Shown: piece after piece, positions 7,648 to 15,551 of the stretch | Layout: the number at the start of each line of letters is the position of its first letter | Numbering within the stretch: the stretch's first letter is position 1 | Assembly: GCA_002407845.1 (NCBI GenBank) | Contig: DHPK01000032.1 | Span: 152,218-180,707 of the forward strand | Source: Leptolinea sp. UBA5366 | Lineage (GTDB): Bacteria; Chloroflexota; Anaerolineae; Anaerolineales; Anaerolineaceae | Length of the DNA stretch: 28,490 nt | Direction of reading: 5' to 3' | Program-made: the position numbers and the translations under genes | Notes under the pieces: generated by a model | What the model saw: only the letters and a program-made list of their open reading frames with translations | What the model was told of the DNA's origin: nothing | Database searches by the model: none

Positions 7648-8673
7648 ATGACAGAAAACAAATCTTTGCTTACCGTTCGAGATCTGCGCGTTTATTTCAA
7701 GCTGGATGAAGGGGTTGTGAAGTCAGTCGACGGTGTTTCCTTCGATGCTTACCCCGGACAAGTCGTCGGCATTGTCGGCGAATCAGGCTGCGGAAAATCT
7801 GTCACGATGAAAGCAATTCTGAAAATTGTTGAACCGCCCGGTAAAATCATGGGAGGGACAGTCCGATTGCAGGATCGCACAGATCCGGAGAAATATCATG
7901 ATCTGACGGCGATGGATGAAAAAGGGAAAGAGATCCGTGCCATTCGCGGCGGTGAAATCGCGCTGATCCCCCAGGAACCGATGGCAGCTTTCAGCCCGGT
8001 TCACACCATCGGCGACCAAATCATAGAAGCGATCATGCTTCATTCCGATATCAGCAAGGAAAAAGCACGCGAGCAATGCATTCAGGCGTTGGCTGCGGTC
8101 GGGATGTCGATGCCCGAAAAACGCGTTGATTCTTACACCTGGCAGCTTTCCGGCGGGTTGAGACAGCGCGCAATCATCGCGATGGCGATCTCCAGCAATC
8201 CGCGATTATTAATTGCCGATGAACCGACAACTGCAATTGACGTCACAACGCAGGCGCAAATTCTGAAACTGCTCAAGCAGCTCCAAAAAGAGCGCAATAT
8301 GTCGATTATCTTCATCACGCACGATCTTGGCGTGATCGCGCAAATGGCGCAATATGTCGTCGTGATGTATCTCGGACGAGTCATGGAACGCGGACCAGTG
8401 GATGAGATTTTCCACAATCCGAAGCATCCTTACACTCAGGCATTGCTGCGTTCAATTCCTTCCGCACAAAAAACCACCAGAGTCAAACTGCCCACGATCA
8501 GCGGATCAATTCCGCATCCATTCAATAAACCAAAAGGATGCCCTTTCCATCCGCGCTGCACGCAGTGGGTCAGAGGAGTTTGTGAAGTTGAAACGCCAGA
8601 CGAGACATTCGTCAACGAGAACCACTTTGTTCATTGTTTTCTGTATGAAAAATCGAAGGAGGCTGCGTCATGA
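7648..8673 (+). CDS. ABC transporter ATP-binding protein, DppD/OppD type
   Basis: Cytoplasmic ATPase subunit, 341 aa. Walker A GESGCGKS (44-51), Q-loop within LIPQEPMAAFSP, signature LSGGLRQR (167-174), Walker B LLIADEPTTAID (about 187-198) and switch histidine in FITHDLGVIA are all intact. The C-terminal extension contains CPFHPRC followed by further cysteines (VRGVCEV, VHCF), the cysteine-bearing tail that marks the oligopeptide/dipeptide ATPases. AAGGAGG precedes the ATG, 12 bp after the permease stop. Its last codons overlap the next ATPase gene by 4 bp (ATGA), so the two ATPases are made together and should form a heterodimer on the permease pair. Confidence 0.93.
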   Translation: MTENKSLLTVRDLRVYFKLDEGVVKSVDGVSFDAYPGQVVGIVGESGCGKSVTMKAILKIVEPPGKIMGGTVRLQDRTDPEKYHDLTAMDEKGKEIRAIRGGEIALIPQEPMAAFSPVHTIGDQIIEAIMLHSDISKEKAREQCIQALAAVGMSMPEKRVDSYTWQLSGGLRQRAIIAMAISSNPRLLIADEPTTAIDVTTQAQILKLLKQLQKERNMSIIFITHDLGVIAQMAQYVVVMYLGRVMERGPVDEIFHNPKHPYTQALLRSIPSAQKTTRVKLPTISGSIPHPFNKPKGCPFHPRCTQWVRGVCEVETPDETFVNENHFVHCFLYEKSKEAAS

Positions 8674-9701
8674 CAGAAATGCAGATTTCCAAACCTGAAC
8701 GCCTGCTCGAAGTCCGGAATTTAAAGAAATTCTTTCCAATCACCAGCGGTTTTCTGAAAAAACACGTCGGTGATGTGAAAGCAGTTGATGATGTCGATCT
8801 CTACATTAATGAAGGCGAAACACTCGGACTGGTCGGTGAATCAGGATGCGGAAAAACAACGGTTTCCCGCTGCATTCTGCGCGCGATCGACTCAACTGCC
8901 GGTGAAATTTTATACCGCGCTAAGTCTGGAAAAACATACGATTTGGCGACAGTTTCTCAAAAAGAATTGCGTCCGCTACGGCCTGAAATGCAGATGATCT
9001 TTCAGGATCCTTTCGGTTCGCTCAATCCGCGCATGAACATTTTTCAGATTATCAGTGAGCCGATGCTGGTGAATGGCATTCGAAATTATAAGGAACGCGA
9101 AGACCGGGTTGCAGAATTGCTAAAACTGGTCGGACTGCGTTCAGAGTATATGGTGCGTTATCCGCATTCATTCAGCGGCGGGCAGCGCCAGCGCATCGGC
9201 ATCGCTCGCGCGCTGGCCTTGCAGCCCCGGCTGGTCGTTGCAGACGAACCTGTCTCAGCCTTGGATGTTTCGGTTCAGGCTCAGGTGTTGAATCTGCTGA
9301 TGGATCTGATGAACAACATGCGGCTGACCTACCTATTTGTCGCCCACGATCTTTCAGTCGTTCGGCATATCTGCGACCGGGTAACGGTCATGTATGTCGG
9401 GAAAATCGTTGAAACCGCCCCGACTGAAAGTCTGTACCTGGAACCGCTGCATCCTTACACAGAAGCTCTGATGGCTTCTGTGCCAATCGCTGACCCGCGC
9501 ATTCAGCAGGAACGCGAAGGACTGCAAGGGGAAGTCCCCAGTCCCGCGAATCCGCCGTCAGGCTGTTATTTCCATCCGCGCTGTAAGTATTGCGCCGATC
9601 GCTGTAAAGTTGAAAAACCGGTGTTGCGGGAGATTTATCCAGAACGGTTTGTCTCCTGTCACCGCGCTGAAGAGTTAAAGCTAACTGGTTTGAAAGGATA
9701 A
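8670..9701 (+). CDS. ABC transporter ATP-binding protein, DppF/OppF type
   Basis: Second ATPase subunit, 343 aa. Typical OppF/DppF start LLEVRNLKKFFPITSGF, Walker A GESGCGKT (56-63), signature FSGGQRQRIGIARALAL (from 168), Walker B LVVADEPVSALDVSVQAQ, switch histidine in FVAHDLSVVRH, and the family's C-terminal CYFHPRCKYC motif. All catalytic residues are present. It overlaps the partner ATPase by four bases and is six bases from the epimerase gene, which places a sugar enzyme firmly in the transporter transcript. Confidence 0.93.
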   Translation: MTEMQISKPERLLEVRNLKKFFPITSGFLKKHVGDVKAVDDVDLYINEGETLGLVGESGCGKTTVSRCILRAIDSTAGEILYRAKSGKTYDLATVSQKELRPLRPEMQMIFQDPFGSLNPRMNIFQIISEPMLVNGIRNYKEREDRVAELLKLVGLRSEYMVRYPHSFSGGQRQRIGIARALALQPRLVVADEPVSALDVSVQAQVLNLLMDLMNNMRLTYLFVAHDLSVVRHICDRVTVMYVGKIVETAPTESLYLEPLHPYTEALMASVPIADPRIQQEREGLQGEVPSPANPPSGCYFHPRCKYCADRCKVEKPVLREIYPERFVSCHRAEELKLTGLKG

Positions 9702-9707
9702 AAAAAT

Positions 9708-11012
9708 ATGAGTACAGATACAACCATCGATCAAACCCATGGCAATCTCAGGTTTGATAAAAAGAAGGAATTTGAATTTTATCGTGATCTGCTTCAAAAT
9801 GATTTCTTTCGCTTCTGGAAAAAAGCAATCGACCATGAACATGGCGGGATTTACACCTGCTGGACGAATGATGGGTCAACGCGCGTCAGCACTGACAAAT
9901 ACATCTGGTCACAAGGACGCAGTCTGTACATTTTCTCGAAATATATTCGCTTGCTTGATAAAGGCTGTTTCACAGACGACCGCAGTTTCTTAATGGCTGC
10001 CGCAGAGGGGATCTATCAGTTTATTCATAAACACGCCATTCTGCCTGAAGGCGAAGGCGTTTGCGCTTTTCTGACAGAAGGCGATGGAAAATTAAAAGAA
10101 TCGATTCCGGGAAAAGGGTACTATACCAGTTTCTACGTCGACACCTTTGTAATCGCCGGATTTGCCGAATACGCGGCATTAACCAAAAAGAGCCGAATTC
10201 TGGATGAAGCTTTTGAACTCTATGACCGCATGCAGGATTACCTTAATCGGGGCGAAATCTACAGCGAGCCTTATCAGATTACACCTGGATTCAAAGCCCA
10301 TGGCATTCCGATGATTCTCTCCAACACCGCATTTGTGCTGTACGAATCGGCTAAAAAACTCGGCCATCCGCGCTGCGAACAGTCGCTGCGAGAGGCAAAA
10401 GGATATTCAGAAGAAATTTTCGATCAGTTTTATGACCCGAAAACTCATCTTATCCGTGAAACCGTGCCGCTGTCCAGCGCAGATGAAGATGCGATGATCG
10501 TTAATTTTTACAAACCGGGACATATCATCGAAGACATGTGGTTTCAGCTCGAAATTGTCGAAGCTTCAGGCATGGATTCAGCATATTATCAGAAGATTGG
10601 CGACATTGTTGAAGCCAGCTACCAGCTGGGCTGGGATCCGATTTACGGAGGGATCCTCCGCGAAGTCGATATCAATGGAAAAAAACCGGATGGCCGGCGA
10701 GTCGGCGATCCGCTCGAAAGGCTGATCGACCAGTCCTGGAACAGCAAATTATGGTGGGTTCACTCCGAAACGCTTTATACAACGCTGCTTTGCTATCTCA
10801 AGTTTAAGGAAGAGCGTTTTCTTGATCTCTACGAGCAATGCAAGGCATATTCATTCAAGGTATTCCCCAACCCGAATCAGGAAATTGGAGAATGGATTCA
10901 GATTCTCGATCAGGATAATAAACCGATGGAAAAAGTAGTCGGACTGCCAGTCAAGGATCCATATCATATCATCCGTAATTTCTTGAAAATAGTAGAAATC
11001 TGCATGGAATAA
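9708..11012 (+). CDS. AGE-family sugar 2-epimerase / isomerase
   Basis: Member of the N-acylglucosamine 2-epimerase superfamily, (alpha/alpha)6-barrel cytoplasmic enzymes that epimerise or isomerise aldoses such as GlcNAc/ManNAc, cellobiose or mannose/fructose. Motifs in order: KYIWSQGRSLYIFSKYI (about 64-80, active-site Arg71), YVDTFVIAGFAEYAALT (about 143-159), the PGHIIEDMWFQLEIVE motif with H272, and WWVHSETLYTTLLCYLKF with H352, corresponding to the catalytic His region. Length 434 aa is slightly longer than the roughly 400 usual. AAAGGATAAAAAAAT precedes the start, 6 bp after the ATPase gene. The position inside the importer operon suggests it acts on the imported sugar or its hydrolysis product. 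Which sugar cannot be told; GlcNAc-type, cellobiose-type and mannose-type members all share these motifs. Confidence 0.85.
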   Translation: MSTDTTIDQTHGNLRFDKKKEFEFYRDLLQNDFFRFWKKAIDHEHGGIYTCWTNDGSTRVSTDKYIWSQGRSLYIFSKYIRLLDKGCFTDDRSFLMAAAEGIYQFIHKHAILPEGEGVCAFLTEGDGKLKESIPGKGYYTSFYVDTFVIAGFAEYAALTKKSRILDEAFELYDRMQDYLNRGEIYSEPYQITPGFKAHGIPMILSNTAFVLYESAKKLGHPRCEQSLREAKGYSEEIFDQFYDPKTHLIRETVPLSSADEDAMIVNFYKPGHIIEDMWFQLEIVEASGMDSAYYQKIGDIVEASYQLGWDPIYGGILREVDINGKKPDGRRVGDPLERLIDQSWNSKLWWVHSETLYTTLLCYLKFKEERFLDLYEQCKAYSFKVFPNPNQEIGEWIQILDQDNKPMEKVVGLPVKDPYHIIRNFLKIVEICME

Positions 11013-11069
11013 TGTCTGAGTTGGTCATCCAGTTTCACTGCTGTTTGTAACGATAAAATGGGAAGAACA

Positions 11070-11103
11070 TTCTGCCAGAGGCTAGAACTTCTGGCAGAAA
11101 TTT
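11070..11103 (+). terminator. Hairpin after the epimerase gene
   Basis: TTCTGCCAGA (11070-11079) pairs perfectly with TCTGGCAGAA (11090-11099) around a 10-nt loop, followed by ATTT and AT-rich sequence. The T run is poor, so it may be a partial terminator or an mRNA-stabilising element between the epimerase and the cupin gene. Confidence 0.55.
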
Positions 11104-11164
11104 AAAATTATTCTTTACAGTCTGCAAGATGGATGACAGGACGATTCAACGCTAAGGGACGAAA

Positions 11165-12394
11165 ATGAGCAAAATTAAACAACAAATTCAATCCGAATTA
11201 TCGCGCCAAAACGGAATTCTGCGGCTATTTCCAAACTTTGTCTTTCGCAGCAACCGCCCGCCCGGCAGGAGAATGAAAATCCATCCCAAAGACCTGTACT
11301 GCATGGGGCTGGAACGCGGCGGCATCTGCGAACGCTGGTTTTCATCGACCGGCAAAGCGAATAACGGAGCCTTGACAGTTCCGGACGAAGGTGTCAGTTT
11401 TGTCGCGATCCAGGATGGAGCTGAAAAAATCCCGCTGGCAGATGCGGTTCAATCCGAAGGGGAACGCCTGATCGGTTCTCACCTGATGAACAAATATGGC
11501 GGCTTGACTTCCTATGCGAAATTTTTTGACTTCTGCACACCGATCTCCCAGCATGTTCATCTGCGCCAGCAGGATGCGGTCAAGGTCGGCTCAAGCGGAA
11601 AATCCGAAGGTTATTACTTCCCTCCCCAGTTGAACGCGATCACCTATGGTTTTCAATATTCTTACTATGGGTTTCTGCAAGGAACGACGCGCGCTGATTT
11701 CATTCAGGCGCTTGAAAACTGGGGGAAAGGAGATTTTGGCGATAATCACATCCTTGAACTCTCCCCGGCGTATCGCATCAAAATTGGAACCGGCTGGAAC
11801 ATTCCAGCTGGCATTATCCATGCCCCAGGCGCAGTCGTGACCTATGAAGTTCAGACGTGCAGCGATGCCTCAATTTTTATGCAGTCAATTCTTGAAACGA
11901 AAACGCATGACCGCTCCGTCCTGACACGCTTCATCCCTGCCGACAAACACTATGATTTCGAATACCTGGCAGATGTTTTAGATTGGGATGCCAACTTGAA
12001 CACAAATTTCAAGCAGGATCACTATCTAGAGCCGCTGCCAGTCAAGCCGGAAGAGGAGATGAACGCTGAAGGGTACAACGAAAAATGGGTTGTTTATCGC
12101 AATGATCAATTCTCTGCAAAAGAGCTGACCGTTTTCCCGGGAAAAGAAGTCGTGATCCGCGACGGCGGCTCTTATGGCTTGATCATGATGGACGGAACCG
12201 GTACGGTCAACGGCGTCGCCGTTGATACGCCCTCTATCATCCGTTACGGCGCACTGACATCCGATGAATTGTTTGTATCGTTTGAAGCAGCTCAGGCGGG
12301 AGTGCGCATCCGAAACCACAGCCTGACCACCTCAATGGTGATGCTGAAGAATTTCGGACCTGAAAATCCTGATTCTGCTGACTTAGGTCGATAA
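11165..12394 (+). CDS. Phosphomannose-isomerase-like cupin protein
   Basis: 409-aa cytoplasmic protein that resembles class I mannose-6-phosphate isomerase in its metal-site layout. ISQHVHLRQQDAVKVGSSGKSEGYYF-type sequence (read as two pieces, 127-136 and 145-152) supplies H130, H132 and E148; GWNIPAGIIHAPGAVVTYEVQ (from 210) supplies H219 within the family's PAGxxH motif. In the classical enzyme the first ligand is Gln in a QxH pair; here it is His (HVH). A second, C-terminal beta-rich half (SAKELTVFPGKEVVIRDGGSYGLIMMDGTGTVNG) looks like a further cupin barrel. AAGGGACG precedes the ATG. It lies 152 bp after the epimerase on the same strand, so it may be the next step in the same sugar pathway, for example an aldose/ketose isomerisation. 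Substrate unknown. Confidence 0.7.
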   Translation: MSKIKQQIQSELSRQNGILRLFPNFVFRSNRPPGRRMKIHPKDLYCMGLERGGICERWFSSTGKANNGALTVPDEGVSFVAIQDGAEKIPLADAVQSEGERLIGSHLMNKYGGLTSYAKFFDFCTPISQHVHLRQQDAVKVGSSGKSEGYYFPPQLNAITYGFQYSYYGFLQGTTRADFIQALENWGKGDFGDNHILELSPAYRIKIGTGWNIPAGIIHAPGAVVTYEVQTCSDASIFMQSILETKTHDRSVLTRFIPADKHYDFEYLADVLDWDANLNTNFKQDHYLEPLPVKPEEEMNAEGYNEKWVVYRNDQFSAKELTVFPGKEVVIRDGGSYGLIMMDGTGTVNGVAVDTPSIIRYGALTSDELFVSFEAAQAGVRIRNHSLTTSMVMLKNFGPENPDSADLGR

Positions 12395-12401
12395 TTATAT
12401 A

Positions 12402-12435
12402 GTGCTTTTCAAGACAATCGGGATCTCGTAAGCAT
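12402..12435 (+). other. Possible short hairpin upstream of the reverse transcriptase gene
   Basis: GTGCTT (12402-12407) can pair with AAGCAT (12430-12435), with a small CGG/TCG-type stem inside. The region of about 80 bp between the cupin stop and the RT start is too short for a large structured RNA. It could end the upstream transcript or lie in the RT leader. Confidence 0.3.
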
Positions 12436-12475
12436 ACAAACATTTAATTATTATTTGTTCAAGGATTTTTTTGTT

Positions 12476-13990
12476 ATGACACGATTTACGCCTTATTCTT
12501 TTTATTCGAATTTAATATCTTCAGAAGAATTATTCGAAGGATTGCTTGGTTATGGTTTGTTTAGTGAAAAACTGCCACCATTCTTGACATCAGAATATTT
12601 TTTATCCTATTGCAAAACTAATTTTCCGAAAGAATATATTTTTGGAGGAAAAGGTAAATCATCATCCATATATTACGAAAGTATAAAAAATACAAATACA
12701 CCTCGGCCAATTGGAATTCCAAATCCGTTTTATTATCATGACCAATGTTTATTACTATCAAACAATTGGTCTAAAATAACAGAACATTTTATTAGTAAAA
12801 CGAAGGATAATACACATAAAATTAGCAGAATTCATTTGCGAAAACGGGCTGGATCAAAAAGTTTGTTTAAAATGAACTACTCAAACTGGATATTAGATCC
12901 ATCACCAGAAGTAGACCTTTCTTTCAAATCTAGATATTTAATAAAAGCAGATATATCAAATTTTTTTCCAAGTATATATACACATTCTATTCCATGGGCA
13001 CTGGTTGGAAAAGATAAGGCAAAAAAAACAATGAATTCAAAAAATAATTGGTATAACCAGTTTGATTCTTACACACGCTCGTTAAATAATAACGAGACTA
13101 CAGGAATATTAATTGGCCCCCATACGTCTAATCTTTTATCTGAAATAATTCTTACTGTAGTGGATGACAATCTCAACAACAAAGAATATCGATTTATTAG
13201 AAGTATTGATGATTATGAGTGTTTTGTTGACAATCATGAATCTGCAGAAAATTTCTTAGTAGATCTAGGTGCTGAACTACGTGATTTTAATCTTTCTTTA
13301 AATCATAAAAAAACACAAATTCTAGAATTACCACTGGCTTCAACTTCTAACTGGACTAGAAAATTGACAGGGTTTTCATCATTTCAAACGCAAGAGATAA
13401 GAAAATATCCAGTTATTAAGTCATTCTTGGATTATGCGACTGAAATAATGGTAGAAAATTGTGATTCATCAGTTTTGAATTATGCAATAAAAATTCTTGG
13501 TAGCCAAGATTTAACAAATAATGCAAGAGATCTTGCCATAAAATCAATTTTGAATTTGTCACTGCTCTATCCATATTTGGTCCCAATTTTAGACACACAT
13601 GTGTTTTCGACTTTTAATGTAAACAATGAACTCATTGAGCGTTTTACTAATGCTCTCTACAACCAAGAATTAAAAGTAAAGAATTATGAAGCTGTTTGTT
13701 ATGCTATTTATTTTGCAATTAAATATAATTTTCCTATATGTACTATTGATATAAATGTAATAACAAGCAGTTCATCTTGCATTTTGAAACTACTTAGCTA
13801 TATATACTATCGACAAAAAAACGACGCAGCAAAAATATGTGATTTAGAAACACATGCAGAGAATTTATCAAAAAACACGATAGATTTCGAGAATAATTGG
13901 TTGTTTATATATGAAATTCTCCCTCAAGAGAAATTGGAGAAAGAATGGTCCAAAATAAAACAAGCAAACATATCTTTTATTAAACCATAA
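12476..13990 (+). CDS. Stand-alone reverse transcriptase, AbiA/DRT-like
   Basis: 504-aa RNA-templated polymerase of the bacterial 'unknown group'/abortive-infection type, whose characterised relatives block phage. Core motifs in order: RPIGIPN (77-83); motif A YLIKADISNFFPSIYTHSIPW (read as 154-173, metal ligand D159); motif B TGILIGPHTSNLLSE (209-223); motif C RSIDDYECF (242-250, metal ligands D245 and D246); motif D SLNHKKTQI (274-282). The tetrad is SIDD instead of YxDD, but both aspartates remain, so activity is expected. Residues from about 300 to the end are predicted helical with no recognised motif, as in Abi/DRT proteins, and there is no maturase or endonuclease domain, so it is not a group II intron or retroelement RT. 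The gene is far more AT-rich than its neighbours. A TTG start at 12455 is possible, but ATG 12476 follows AAGGA. No partner gene is adjacent. Subgroup not assigned. Confidence 0.85.
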   Translation: MTRFTPYSFYSNLISSEELFEGLLGYGLFSEKLPPFLTSEYFLSYCKTNFPKEYIFGGKGKSSSIYYESIKNTNTPRPIGIPNPFYYHDQCLLLSNNWSKITEHFISKTKDNTHKISRIHLRKRAGSKSLFKMNYSNWILDPSPEVDLSFKSRYLIKADISNFFPSIYTHSIPWALVGKDKAKKTMNSKNNWYNQFDSYTRSLNNNETTGILIGPHTSNLLSEIILTVVDDNLNNKEYRFIRSIDDYECFVDNHESAENFLVDLGAELRDFNLSLNHKKTQILELPLASTSNWTRKLTGFSSFQTQEIRKYPVIKSFLDYATEIMVENCDSSVLNYAIKILGSQDLTNNARDLAIKSILNLSLLYPYLVPILDTHVFSTFNVNNELIERFTNALYNQELKVKNYEAVCYAIYFAIKYNFPICTIDINVITSSSSCILKLLSYIYYRQKNDAAKICDLETHAENLSKNTIDFENNWLFIYEILPQEKLEKEWSKIKQANISFIKP

Positions 13991-13998
13991 AAAAACGA

Positions 13999-14082
13999 AA
14001 CTAACGGCTAATGAACTTATTTTACATTGATAATTTTTTTCTTATGTATTCCCTTTACTTTACTCCTATTATCAAATTAGTT
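13999..14082. repeat. Nested inverted repeats downstream of the reverse transcriptase gene
   Basis: TTGATAAT (14027-14034) is repeated in inverse as ATTATCAA (14068-14075), and AACTAA (13999-14004) as TTAGTT (14077-14082). Together they allow the AT-rich 97-bp gap to fold into a long hairpin with a run of T at 14034-14040 in the loop side. It could be a bidirectional terminator between the convergent RT and esterase genes, a non-coding RNA or an old insertion boundary. Confidence 0.45.
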
Positions 14083-14087
14083 AATAA

Positions 14088-15203
14088 TTAATTCTTTGAT
14101 AAGTGCTCACAAAAAAAACGCAGCGAAACTTCATTCACTTCGGTCAGGATTTCCTTCGGACTCTGACGATAGATCATGCCGTCCAGCATCATTCCCAAAA
14201 ACGGCGAAGCAAGAGCAAGGTCTGTCAACGCTAAATGACCCGCTCCTGCGATGTGGACATTCTGAATGTCAGCAGACTCTTCCTTGAGCATTCGTGCATT
14301 CTCGGCATAGAGATCTGTTTCCGATAAACGGCTCCAGGTTGCATCGCTATACACGTTCAGCATCGGGATTTCATAGGGTGACTCATCAAAGGTAAACTTC
14401 CCATCGGGATTTACCCCGGTAATATCGAATAAATACGGGGATTCTAAAGCCATAACAGCTTTAATATCCGAACGCTGGCGCGCAATTCCCAACACAGTCG
14501 AACCGCCCAGTGAATGTCCCATCAAACCGATCCGCTGTGGGTCGATCAGTTGATAAACTGCCAGTTCCTGATCGTTATCCGCAGCCTTTTTCAGGATCGT
14601 GTCAAGCACGAAGTTCATGTCCCTCATCCGCACACCCAGCCATTTTTCAAAATGCACAACACTTTCTTCCGGGCGTTTGTCAGGACGGTCGGACATCATC
14701 TCCTCCATAAAGACTGGGCTGACATATATCGATTTTCCGTTGGAAAGCTTAGTATAGAGGCTCTGGTTGGGGTGGCTGATCGAGCAGACGACATAGCCAT
14801 GGCTGGCGAGTTCGCGATAGAGCGATTCATTACTGGAACTGATTCCAGATGCGCCATGGGAAAACACGACCAAAGGCAGCGCAGCCTGGCTCGAAACATC
14901 ATCCGGATACCAAAATGTCACGGGCACTTCATTAGTGGAATCGTCCTTTGCATAAGGATCATCCCGGTCAGGATAATTGTAAAAAGCATCAACTTTCAGG
15001 ACCTGGTCCGTTCCTGTCACAGGCAGGCTGCCCCCTTTTGGCATCAGAAGCAGCAGACTTGCGACAAAGAAAAGGAAAGCTGCCAGGAGCAGTCGAAGGA
15101 TGCGCGGCAATATGCGAAGCTTTCTCTTGAACAAACTGTAAAAGAAGAAAACCACCGCAGCAATCATCCCAAGCAATAAAAGGATATTAAGAATATTTGT
15201 CAT
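14088..15203 (-). CDS. Membrane-anchored alpha/beta hydrolase, PAF-acetylhydrolase-like
   Basis: 371-aa esterase/lipase-type protein. Two N-terminal membrane helices (about 3-24 and 34-55, separated by a basic KRKLRILPR turn) leave the catalytic domain after residue 56. The domain has the family II PAF-acetylhydrolase look: PLVVFSHGASGISSSNESLYRELASHGYVV (oxyanion strand, about 110-139), nucleophile elbow GHSLGGS (229-235, Ser231), a likely acid D287 in VYSDATW and the catalytic histidine H323 in GAGHLALTDLAL. The substrate is probably a short-chain ester or oxidised lipid; the sequence does not show which. AAAGGCG precedes ATG 15203. It is convergent with the reverse transcriptase gene and stands alone. 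Confidence 0.82.
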   Translation of the reverse strand: MTNILNILLLLGMIAAVVFFFYSLFKRKLRILPRILRLLLAAFLFFVASLLLLMPKGGSLPVTGTDQVLKVDAFYNYPDRDDPYAKDDSTNEVPVTFWYPDDVSSQAALPLVVFSHGASGISSSNESLYRELASHGYVVCSISHPNQSLYTKLSNGKSIYVSPVFMEEMMSDRPDKRPEESVVHFEKWLGVRMRDMNFVLDTILKKAADNDQELAVYQLIDPQRIGLMGHSLGGSTVLGIARQRSDIKAVMALESPYLFDITGVNPDGKFTFDESPYEIPMLNVYSDATWSRLSETDLYAENARMLKEESADIQNVHIAGAGHLALTDLALASPFLGMMLDGMIYRQSPKEILTEVNEVSLRFFCEHLSKN

Positions 15204-15551
15204 AGCGCCTTTCTTGAAAACTGCATGCGGATTTTACGTCATGCTGTCCATTTCTATTTTACTTTTTCGTTCAAAATAAAAGTGACTTAAACGAGCGATT
15301 TTTGTTTCGAATGAGCAGAAATGCAGTTGTTTTACACAACTTTTTACAATTCTTTACAAGATTTGCGAATATATCCCTCGATCAGGCAGTGGTGATGAAA
15401 ATTCAATTTGGACATAATTGCCATAATATCCTTCAGATTATCAACCTTCAATCTATTTATAAAAACTCAATTCTTATTCGGATATTTGGTTGTAAGCGTG
15501 CTACAATTCGCAAAGATCATCATGTCAAACCATCACAGGAGAAGTTGACAC
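15204..15551. other. Divergent intergenic region before the ECF S-component gene
   Basis: 348 bp that must contain the promoters of the esterase (minus) and the S component (plus). TACAAT at 15502-15507 is a plausible -10 box for the S gene with a start near 15514; no clear -35 is seen. AGTTGT (15325-15330) / ACAACT (15336-15341) followed by TTTT forms a small terminator-like hairpin. I looked for TPP, FMN, cobalamin and pantothenate-related riboswitch cores by eye and recognised none. Confidence 0.35.

Noticed and set aside
12455..12475. TTG start for the reverse transcriptase
   Set aside because: ATG 12476 lies behind AAGGA at an acceptable distance; the seven extra residues add nothing recognisable.
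12395..14110. Direct repeats bounding the RT island as a target-site duplication
   Set aside because: Only short matches (AGTGCT, AATTA) occur at both sides, no more than expected in AT-rich sequence, and no recombinase gene is present.
14514..15179. 221-codon plus-strand ORF
   Set aside because: Antisense shadow of the esterase gene, which has clear catalytic motifs on the other strand.
15204..15551. Vitamin riboswitch ahead of the ECF S component
   Set aside because: No known aptamer core was recognised by eye; a covariance-model search would be needed to exclude rarer classes.
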